In this document: positions 1-5,515 of the stretch, piece by piece
Layout: every line of letters begins with the position of its first letter
How positions within the stretch are numbered: position 1 is the first letter of the stretch
NCBI GenBank assembly: GCA_005881085.1
Contig: VBGU01000025.1
Location: forward strand, 1-6,564
Origin: Chloroflexota bacterium
GTDB lineage: Bacteria > Chloroflexota > Limnocylindria > P2-11E
Reading direction: 5' to 3'
Length of the DNA stretch: 6,564 nt
Position numbers and translations under genes: made by a program
The notes under the pieces: generated by a model
The model's database searches: none
Seen by the model: the letters and a program-made list of their open reading frames with translations, nothing else
What the model was told of the DNA's origin: nothing

Positions 1-147
1 TGCGCCAACACGGGCGCAAGTCGGGAGCCTCAGCCGAGGCCCGGCGCCGCGCTTCAGGTCAGACCGTTCAGCCGGAGGATTACCTCCGTAGCCATCAACG
101 CCATTGTCGGCCCGTTCGCGTTTGACTGCCCACTACGCGCCGGTAGC
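1..147. other. Leader region upstream of the operon, no convincing gene
   Basis: I see no complete gene here. The frame of the flavoprotein gene stays open back to base 1, but it has no ATG, GTG or TTG before 148 and the encoded residues do not resemble a conserved domain, so this is probably a chance effect of high GC. A second frame is open from base 3 to a TGA at 123-125 and could be the tail of an upstream gene. I cannot confirm that without the preceding sequence. The stretch holds three small perfect hairpins (1-18, 27-40, 73-88) and a candidate promoter (122-149), listed separately where useful. No tRNA or other recognisable RNA was seen. Confidence 0.5.
73..88. repeat. Perfect 6-bp inverted repeat, CGGAGG-ATTA-CCTCCG
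   Basis: Bases 73-78 pair perfectly with 83-88 around an ATTA loop. Two further perfect hairpins lie just upstream: TGCGCC/GGCGCA at 1-6 and 13-18, and GCCTC/GAGGC at 27-31 and 36-40. None is followed by a T-tract, so a standard intrinsic terminator is not supported. Lying about 35 bases upstream of the candidate -35 box, the 73-88 dyad could be an operator or part of the end of the upstream transcript. The pairing is seen directly; a regulatory role is inference. Confidence 0.4.
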
Positions 148-149
148 AT
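122..149 (+). promoter_or_regulatory. Candidate sigma-70-type promoter for the operon
   Basis: TTGACT (122-127) matches the -35 consensus at five of six positions. TAGCAT (144-149), 16 bases downstream, matches the -10 consensus at four of six. If real, transcription would begin near 155-157, downstream of the ATG at 148 and just before the in-frame ATG at 163. That would make the message almost leaderless and favour the later start. No Shine-Dalgarno sequence precedes either ATG, which fits. Sequence match only; such hexamers occur by chance. Confidence 0.3.
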
Positions 150-2193
150 GACGAATCGCCGCATGAGAGAGCTCTACCAGGTCGTAGAGGTCGGTCCCGC
201 CTGGTACCAGGAAAACATCCCGTGCCAGGAAGCCTGCCCCGTGAAGACCAATTGCCGCGGTTATTTGAACCTCGCGGCCGCTGGCGAGTTCGAAAAGGGC
301 TGGGAGCTCGCGCTCGATCCGAATCCCATGGCCTCGATCTGCGGATCGGTGTGCGCCGCGCCTTGCGAGACGGCGTGCCGGCGCAAGGAGGTCGATAAGC
401 CGCTCTCGATCCGCTACGTGAAGAAGTTCCTCTCCGACTGGACGCACCAGAACGTCACGGTCGACGGACGCGCGTACACCCAGCCGCCCGCACCGGTCTT
501 CGGTCCGCCGCGCGGCAAGGTCGCGGTGGTGGGAGCGGGTTGCGCCGGCCTCTCCGCGGCGAGCGACCTGTCCAAGCTCGGCTTCGGCGTGACGGTCTAC
601 GACGCGCTCGACCAGGCCGGCGGGACCACGCTCGCCGGCGTGCCGCCTTTCCGCCTCCCGCGCGAGGTGATCGACCGCGACATCGCAGGCATCGTCAACG
701 AGAATGTCGACCTTCGCCTTTCGACCTTCGTCGGTCGCGACGTCTCGCTTCGCGAGCTGCACGACCAGAGCGATGCGGTGCTCATCGCCGCCGGGTGCTT
801 CGAACCGAACTACATCGGGATACCCGGTGAAGAGTCCGACGGCGTGATGGCCGGCATCGTCTTCCTCGAGCGCGCGTATCGCGGGAGGCCGGTCGAGGTC
901 GGAAAGCGCGTCATCGTCCTCGGCTCGGGCTACACCGCGATGGACTGCTCGTCCACGTCGTGGCGCCTCGGCGCCGAGCACATGTACGTCATCGTCCGAC
1001 GAAGCCGTGAAGAGATGGTCGTGGACGAGGAGGAGCTCACCGAGACCGAGCGCGAGGGCATCGAGTTCGTCTACCTCGCGTCGCCGGTGGAGGTTCTCGC
1101 CGACACGAACGGCCACGTACGCGGCGTGGTCTTCATCCGCAACAAGCTCGGCGACCCCGACGAGAAGGGACGGCGCAGTCCCGTCGCGATCCCGGGAACG
1201 GAATTCGAAATACCGTGCGACACCGTTCTGCTCGCGCTCGGGCAGGCCCCCGAGACGAGCTGGCTCTCGAAGGAGTTCCCGGAGTTCCGCGTGAAGCGCT
1301 GGCGCGACATCAAGGTCGACCCCGAGACCTATCAGACGATCGTGCCGAAGATATTCATCGGCGGTGACTACCGGACCGCGCCGACGACGATCATCGAGGC
1401 CGTCGCCGACGGCCGCTCGGCGGCGCAGCAGATCGCGCGCTTCCTCGATGCGAAGGCGGTCTCGGTGAACGTGCCCGAGTACCACGAGGTCGTGACGCTG
1501 CGACGGTCATCGACCCCCGACAACATCGGCCTGATCTCGCTCGAGGGCGAGCTTGCGCGCGTCTACCACAACATGTCCGTCGACTACGACCGGATCCCGC
1601 GGCAGGAGATGCCGAAGCTCAGCAAGGGCGATCGCCGTGGGCTCTTCCTCGAGATCAACCAGGGCTACACCGAACAGCAGGCCATCGCCGAGTCGGACCG
1701 GTGCCTCAAGTGCAATTTCAACATCGAGATCATCGGCGAGCTCTGCATCATTTGCGGCGGCTGCGTCGATGTGTGTCCGATGGATGTGATCCACATGGTC
1801 GACATGAGCGACATCGTCGACGACGGGTCGATCCCGGCGGTCGGCGAGGCCAAGAAGTGGCAGAACGGCGTCGCGTTCTTCCTCGACGAGACCGCGTGTA
1901 TCCGCTGCGCGCTCTGCATCATCCGCTGCCCGACCGACGCGATCACGATGAACCGCTACGGCACGGTCATGCCCGCGGTCGGCAACGTCCTGCCGAAGGA
2001 ATCGATCGACGACGAGATCCACCTCGACCTCACCGTCGCCGCGAAGAAAGCGGCGCGTCCGCTACCGCAATACGATCCCAACCTTGCGGTCGGGTACAAA
2101 CCCGTGAACGGTCGCGATCACAACGGGAACGGTCACCAGGCATCGGGGGGCTCCGCCCCCCGTCCCCCGAAAGAGAAGGAGCTCACGCACTAA
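148..2193 (+). CDS. NAD(P)H-type FAD oxidoreductase with multiple [4Fe-4S] modules (GltD/NfnB-like), flavoprotein subunit of a bc complex
   Basis: This 681-residue protein has the fold order of the glutamate synthase small subunit family. Residues about 20-98 form the N-terminal Fe-S helical domain, with cysteines 26, 30, 36, 65, 69, 73 and 77. A first dinucleotide motif GAGCAG (129-134) should bind FAD. A second, GSGYTA (259-264), is followed by VRRSRE (283-288), an arginine-rich NADPH-type pattern. GGD (405-407) closes the FAD site. The C-terminus adds a C519-x2-C522 pair and two ferredoxin modules (C533, C536, C539, C543 and C584, C587, C590, C594), each with C-x2-C-x2-C-x3-CP spacing. There is no signal peptide or membrane span, so it is predicted cytoplasmic. 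The last 40 or so residues are low-complexity. The gene abuts a cytochrome b gene, so I infer that it exchanges electrons between NAD(P)H or ferredoxin and the quinone complex, not glutamate synthesis; no large GOGAT subunit gene is visible. ATG at 163 is an alternative start. Confidence 0.9.
   Translation: MTNRRMRELYQVVEVGPAWYQENIPCQEACPVKTNCRGYLNLAAAGEFEKGWELALDPNPMASICGSVCAAPCETACRRKEVDKPLSIRYVKKFLSDWTHQNVTVDGRAYTQPPAPVFGPPRGKVAVVGAGCAGLSAASDLSKLGFGVTVYDALDQAGGTTLAGVPPFRLPREVIDRDIAGIVNENVDLRLSTFVGRDVSLRELHDQSDAVLIAAGCFEPNYIGIPGEESDGVMAGIVFLERAYRGRPVEVGKRVIVLGSGYTAMDCSSTSWRLGAEHMYVIVRRSREEMVVDEEELTETEREGIEFVYLASPVEVLADTNGHVRGVVFIRNKLGDPDEKGRRSPVAIPGTEFEIPCDTVLLALGQAPETSWLSKEFPEFRVKRWRDIKVDPETYQTIVPKIFIGGDYRTAPTTIIEAVADGRSAAQQIARFLDAKAVSVNVPEYHEVVTLRRSSTPDNIGLISLEGELARVYHNMSVDYDRIPRQEMPKLSKGDRRGLFLEINQGYTEQQAIAESDRCLKCNFNIEIIGELCIICGGCVDVCPMDVIHMVDMSDIVDDGSIPAVGEAKKWQNGVAFFLDETACIRCALCIIRCPTDAITMNRYGTVMPAVGNVLPKESIDDEIHLDLTVAAKKAARPLPQYDPNLAVGYKPVNGRDHNGNGHQASGGSAPRPPKEKELTH
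2145..2161. repeat. GC hairpin GGGGGGCTCCGCCCCCC inside the 3' end of the flavoprotein gene
   Basis: Bases 2145-2151 pair perfectly with 2155-2161 around a TCC loop, a 7-bp all-GC stem. It lies within coding sequence, 29 bases before the TAA, and encodes a glycine-serine-alanine-proline stretch in the low-complexity tail. Similar G-run/CTCCG/C-run elements are, as I recall, common dispersed repeats near gene ends in high-GC bacteria, but I cannot check copy number here. In mRNA it could slow ribosomes or protect the upstream message just before the cytochrome b start. Confidence 0.6.
2175..2181 (+). promoter_or_regulatory. Shine-Dalgarno sequence for the cytochrome b gene
   Basis: GAAGGAG ends 12 bases before the GTG at 2194. 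The spacing is slightly long, but it is the only clear ribosome binding site among the operon junctions and supports the GTG that immediately follows the TAA. It lies within the last codons of the flavoprotein gene, 13 bases after the GC hairpin. Confidence 0.5.
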
Positions 2194-2934
2194 GTGCTCG
2201 AGATACCGGCTCAGATCTGGCAGAAGACCAAGACGAGCTACATCTGGCGGTCGCTCTTCCGTCACGGGTACCCCGATTCCCGCAAGAACCAGTCGCTCGC
2301 CGTGTTCACGAACGTCTTCCTGCATCTGCACCCGGTGAAGGTGCGGCGGCATGCGCTCGCGATCCCCTACACGTGGTGCATGGGCGGGCTCTCGTTCTTT
2401 CTCTTCCTCATCCTCACGCTGACCGGGACACTTCTCATGTTCTACTACCACCCGTCGGTCGACGGCGTGTACAACGCCTACGGCGACATCAAGGATCTCG
2501 AGACCGTCGTCGTCTTCGGCCAGCTCCTTCGGAACATGCACCGCTGGGCCGCGCACGGCATGGTGATCACAGTCTTCCTGCACATGATCCGAGTCTTCTA
2601 CACGGGCTCGTACAAGCCGCCGCGCGAGTTCAACTGGGTGATCGGCACGCTGCTTTTCTTCTTCACGATCCTGCTCTCGTACACCGGGTATCTGTTGCCG
2701 TGGGACCAGCTCGCGTTCTGGGCCGTCACCGTGGGCTACGAGATCGCGCGCGCCACGCCAGTCATCGGTGACGAGTTCGCCTTTGTCGCTTTCGGTGGCT
2801 TCCAGCTCGGACCGAACGCTCTGCTCCGCTTTTACGTGCTCCACGTCGTCGGGTTACCGCTCCTCACCGGCTTCCTGATCGCCATCCATTTCTGGCGGAT
2901 CAGGAAAGACGGCGGCATCACCGGGCCTCTTTAG
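2194..2934 (+). CDS. Cytochrome b N-terminal subunit, b6 (PetB)-like, with heme ci-type cysteine
   Basis: This 246-residue integral membrane protein carries the two b hemes of a split cytochrome b. It has an N-terminal extension of about 55 residues, then four predicted spans (about 66-85, 118-137, 149-169, 212-235). Span B has H116-x13-H130 and span D has H217-x14-H232. The 14-residue spacing in D is that of cytochrome b6, while classical bc1 cytochrome b has 13. C62, in WCMGG just before span A, aligns with the b6 cysteine that covalently holds heme ci at the Qn site. SYTGYLLPWDQ (162-172) is the conserved loop after span C. The length slightly exceeds a plant-type b6 (about 215) because of the N-terminal extension. 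GTG directly follows the TAA of the flavoprotein gene. Family assignment is firm; heme ci is inferred from one aligned cysteine. Confidence 0.93.
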   Translation: MLEIPAQIWQKTKTSYIWRSLFRHGYPDSRKNQSLAVFTNVFLHLHPVKVRRHALAIPYTWCMGGLSFFLFLILTLTGTLLMFYYHPSVDGVYNAYGDIKDLETVVVFGQLLRNMHRWAAHGMVITVFLHMIRVFYTGSYKPPREFNWVIGTLLFFFTILLSYTGYLLPWDQLAFWAVTVGYEIARATPVIGDEFAFVAFGGFQLGPNALLRFYVLHVVGLPLLTGFLIAIHFWRIRKDGGITGPL

Positions 2935-3741
2935 GTGACCACTCCGCGCGGGCCGCAGCCATTCGCCGGACAGGAGAAGCGGCTCCGGCTGCTCGCCTTC
3001 GTGCGTCAGGACTCGATCGTGCGCGTCGACAAGCGTGTCGAGGACACCGCGATGGTGTGGCCGCATCTTCTGGTCATCGAGTTCATCGCGTCGATGCTCT
3101 GGTCGATCGGCCTCTTCGTCATCGCCGCCGCCTTCAACGCGCCGCTGCAGGACCACGCGACGCCCGATTGCACGCCCAACCCGTCGAAGGCGCCGTGGTA
3201 TCTGCTGAACCTGCAGGAGCTGCTGCTCCACATGGACAAGGGACTGGCCGGCGTGATCGTGCCGACAGTCTGGCTCACGTTCATGGCGGTGATCCCGTAT
3301 ATCGACACGAGCCGCGAGGGTGTGGGCATCTGGTTCACGAGTGCGAACGGGAAGCGGATCACGATCTTCGCCGCGGTCTACGCGACCGTGCTCACGTTTT
3401 CGCTGATCCTGCTGGACGCGTTCCTAAAACGGCCGGAAGATCAGGGCGGCTTCGGCTATATCGAGAAGGCGACCCGGTATCTGCCAGGGGGCAAACAGCT
3501 ATTCCCGAACTACATCATCCCGATCGTCTTGATGATCGGCCTCTCGGTGCTGCTCGTCCTGATCGTGAAGCGTCTGTACGCCGCCAACACGCGCGAGTGG
3601 ATGATCGCGATCTACACGGGATTCGTCGCCGTGTACCTCGTACTCACGGTCGTTGGTACATCCATGCGCGGCCCCGGGATGGATCTGTTCGCTCCGTGGG
3701 CCGTTCCTGCGACCCACCAGTGCCTCGAGCCAAAAGCATGA
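2935..3741 (+). CDS. Cytochrome b C-terminal subunit, subunit IV (PetD)-like, five predicted spans
   Basis: This 268-residue protein completes the split cytochrome b and should form much of the Qo quinol-oxidation site. A soluble N-terminus of about 40 residues precedes spans at about 44-67, 103-123, 142-164, 193-215 and 222-242. The Qo-loop motif, PEWY in most bc and b6f complexes, reads APWY (86-89) after a lysine. The next acidic residue is E95. The stretch AGVIVPTVWL with PYID (105-124) matches the following helix. Two extra C-terminal spans ending in RGPGMDLFAPW (245-255) go beyond the three-span PetD plan. I recall similar longer forms in other bacteria with split cytochrome b. GTG abuts the preceding TAG with no Shine-Dalgarno sequence, so translation is probably coupled. 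No CxxCH is present, so it carries no classical heme c. Confidence 0.87.
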   Translation: MTTPRGPQPFAGQEKRLRLLAFVRQDSIVRVDKRVEDTAMVWPHLLVIEFIASMLWSIGLFVIAAAFNAPLQDHATPDCTPNPSKAPWYLLNLQELLLHMDKGLAGVIVPTVWLTFMAVIPYIDTSREGVGIWFTSANGKRITIFAAVYATVLTFSLILLDAFLKRPEDQGGFGYIEKATRYLPGGKQLFPNYIIPIVLMIGLSVLLVLIVKRLYAANTREWMIAIYTGFVAVYLVLTVVGTSMRGPGMDLFAPWAVPATHQCLEPKA

Positions 3742-4280
3742 TCCGGCCCCACACCGACTCGACCCCTCAGGGACTCATCGGCCGGATCAAGCGGCGGCAT
3801 CTGTTCCGCCTCGGGTTTCTGGCCGGCACGCTCCTCGCGGTCACCGAGATCACCGCGCTCGTCGTCCCATTCATCAAGGTGAACAAGATCCTGGGGCTCG
3901 GCATAAAACTCGCGGTCGGTTCGAAGGAGAGCGTCCTCGCACAGTTCACCTCGACAAACGACACTCCGATCCTGAACCTCGAGGGAAAGTTCTTCCTGAT
4001 CCATGCGCCCGGAGGGATCATCGCCGCGTACCGCAAATGCACACATCTCGGATGCAGCGTGCCGTGGAATGCTGCCGAGGACCAGTTCCACTGCCCGTGC
4101 CACGGCTCGCTCTATGACAAGCACACCGCGGTCGTGAAGGGCGGGCCCGCGCCGAAGCCCCTTCAGTTGTTCCACATTGCCGACTCGAGCGGCACGCTCA
4201 TCGTCGACACGAACCCGCTCAACGTGATCGATCGTCAGGCAAATGTCTGGGACCCCAAGGTCCTCGAGATCACCGAGTAG
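3738..4280 (+). CDS. Rieske [2Fe-2S] iron-sulfur subunit of the bc complex
   Basis: This 180-residue protein transfers electrons from quinol at Qo to the cytochrome c subunit. Box I is CTHLGC (101-106) and box II CPCHGS (119-124). C101, H103, C119 and H122 should bind the cluster, and C106 with C121 should form the stabilising disulfide. S124 and Y126 are the hydrogen-bonding residues linked to high-potential Rieske clusters, and both are present. KRRHLF (18-23) before a hydrophobic stretch (about 25-46) resembles a twin-arginine signal anchor. GGPAP (135-139) is the usual proline loop. The ATG overlaps the TGA of the preceding gene (ATGA), which fixes the start. The same frame is open far upstream within the previous gene, but that part has no Rieske features. 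Confidence 0.93.
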   Translation: MIRPHTDSTPQGLIGRIKRRHLFRLGFLAGTLLAVTEITALVVPFIKVNKILGLGIKLAVGSKESVLAQFTSTNDTPILNLEGKFFLIHAPGGIIAAYRKCTHLGCSVPWNAAEDQFHCPCHGSLYDKHTAVVKGGPAPKPLQLFHIADSSGTLIVDTNPLNVIDRQANVWDPKVLEITE

Positions 4281-5408
4281 ATGCAGCTCGACCTGAACTT
4301 CGTCCTCGCGGCCGCGAGCATCCTCATGTTCGCGGGCTTCCTCGCGTTCTTCGGCTACCTCATCTTCCACCAGCAGTCCATGGAGCCGCGCGAGAAGACC
4401 GGGGCGGAGCTTATCGAGCAGCACTACGCGGCCGGCGAGACGATCGAACAGCCGACTCCGTACTACGTCGCCCCGATCCCGGCGGCGCCCGACCCCCTCG
4501 AGATCAGCGCGAACCTGGATCGGAAAATCCTGGTCGGCGCGGGGATGCTGTTCGCCGTCTTCGCGCTCGTCGGCGGCTACTTCTTCACGCTCTTCGTGGT
4601 TCGCGCCGACGCGAGCTCGGACCGCTGGCGCGATAAGGTCGCCACGCAGCAGCAACTCGAGAAGTCGATCGAGCGCGGCCGCAACATCTACGCCAACTTC
4701 TGCTTCGATTGCCACGGCAAGACCGGCCTCGGCCAAAGCGATCCCACCCGGAAGGATCTGCCTGGCCTTCCCATCAATAAGCCGACCTTCAAGTACGAGA
4801 ACCTCAAGAACGACCCCAATCAGCTGAAGCTCGTGACGGACCTGATCACGCTCACGATCGAGCGCGGCCGGCAGAAGCCCCCGGGTCAGATCTCGATGCC
4901 AGCGTGGAGCGACCAGGAGGGTGGCTCGCTCAACGACGAACAGATCCAGCAGATCGTCAACTTCATCATGTTCGGCACCGACCAGGACTGGGCCGACGTC
5001 GTCACGGTGCGTCAGCACACCGATGGCTCGGAGGACGGACACCTGCCGCTGGAGCCGAATCCGCCCAAGCCCGAAGTTCTCACCGGTGCCACACTCGGCA
5101 AGCAGCTAACTCTCAACAACCCAACCGCGCCCTGCGTCACGTGCCACAGCTTCACGCCGGGGACGCCGAGCCTTCTACCGCAGGCGCCGAATCTCGGTCA
5201 CTACGCGAGCGAAGGCCCGATCATCGACCAGAACAAGGCGAAGAAGGCGGCGGGCGATACCGACTGGCTCTTCCACTGGATCGCGAACGCGAAGTCCATC
5301 AAACCTGACACGCCGATGCCCATCTTCAGCGCGCAGGCGGGCGCTGGAGGCACGCTGAGCGACGCCGACATAAGAGCGATAATCGAATACCTGAACAGCT
5401 TGAAGTGA
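4281..5408 (+). CDS. Membrane-anchored diheme cytochrome c subunit
   Basis: This 375-residue protein is the likely electron acceptor of the Rieske cluster, taking the place of cytochrome c1 or f. Two spans (about 6-29 and 82-107) flank a loop of about 50 residues, proline-rich in its second half. With the hemes outside the cytoplasm, the N-terminus is predicted outside and the loop inside. The first heme domain has CFDCH (141-145) and a likely axial methionine M206 (ISMPAW). The second has CVTCH (285-289) and M346 (TPMPIF). Both fit class I cytochrome c folds. The two-span N-terminal anchor differs from cytochrome f and from actinobacterial QcrC, which are anchored at the C-terminus. ATG directly follows the Rieske TAG. 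The second domain could replace a mobile cytochrome c as exit to a terminal oxidase; that is inference, and no oxidase gene is in view. Confidence 0.92.
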   Translation: MQLDLNFVLAAASILMFAGFLAFFGYLIFHQQSMEPREKTGAELIEQHYAAGETIEQPTPYYVAPIPAAPDPLEISANLDRKILVGAGMLFAVFALVGGYFFTLFVVRADASSDRWRDKVATQQQLEKSIERGRNIYANFCFDCHGKTGLGQSDPTRKDLPGLPINKPTFKYENLKNDPNQLKLVTDLITLTIERGRQKPPGQISMPAWSDQEGGSLNDEQIQQIVNFIMFGTDQDWADVVTVRQHTDGSEDGHLPLEPNPPKPEVLTGATLGKQLTLNNPTAPCVTCHSFTPGTPSLLPQAPNLGHYASEGPIIDQNKAKKAAGDTDWLFHWIANAKSIKPDTPMPIFSAQAGAGGTLSDADIRAIIEYLNSLK

Positions 5409-5515
5409 TCGCCGAAGTCAGCGAAGCCAACGAGTTCTACATGGTCCTCGTGACCGTGTTCATCCTGATCGCCGCCATGTACTTCCTTCAGAAGTGGTGG
5501 ACGAACTATCGCTGA
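5405..5515 (+). CDS. 36-residue single-span membrane protein, putative small subunit of the bc complex
   Basis: GTG overlaps the cytochrome c stop (GTGA), and the frame runs 36 codons to the TGA at 5513-5515. The product has an acidic N-terminus (IAEVSEANEFY), one hydrophobic span (about 13-28) and a basic aromatic C-terminus (QKWWTNYR, 29-36). By the positive-inside rule the C-terminus is cytoplasmic. Nearly all codons end in G or C, which strongly supports coding. Size, single span and orientation recall the small PetG, PetL, PetM and PetN subunits of b6f, but I claim no homology. Its fused position after the cytochrome c gene suggests a structural or assembly subunit. Confidence 0.75.
   Translation: MIAEVSEANEFYMVLVTVFILIAAMYFLQKWWTNYR

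Noticed and set aside
73..88. Hairpin as an intrinsic terminator of an upstream gene
   Set aside because: The stem is only six base pairs and no T-tract follows on either strand.
133..1485. 450-codon open frame on the minus strand
   Set aside because: It lies fully antisense to the flavoprotein gene, whose plus-strand product has clear FAD, NAD(P)H and Fe-S motifs. Its product is a compositionally biased Arg/Val/Asp-rich sequence without domains, typical of GC-rich antisense shadows.
148..2193. Assignment as glutamate synthase small subunit (gltD)
   Set aside because: No large glutamate synthase subunit is adjacent, the C-terminal double ferredoxin is not part of GltD, and the gene is fused by position to cytochrome b.
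1701..2771. 356-codon plus-strand frame across the flavoprotein/cytochrome b junction
   Set aside because: Out of frame with two well-supported genes, Arg/His/Pro-rich product with no domain; a shadow frame.
3057..3737. Upstream extension of the Rieske reading frame, giving a 407-residue product
   Set aside because: The extension overlaps the subunit IV-like gene, is Arg-rich and has no domain. The ATG at 3738 gives a normal-length Rieske protein beginning just before its signal anchor.
4141..4150. GCGGGCCCGC palindrome in the Rieske gene
   Set aside because: It encodes the conserved GGPAP loop of Rieske proteins, so protein constraint and high GC explain it.
3612..5042. 476-codon open frame on the minus strand
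   Set aside because: Antisense to the Rieske and cytochrome c genes. The product is charged, without recognisable domains; a GC-driven shadow.
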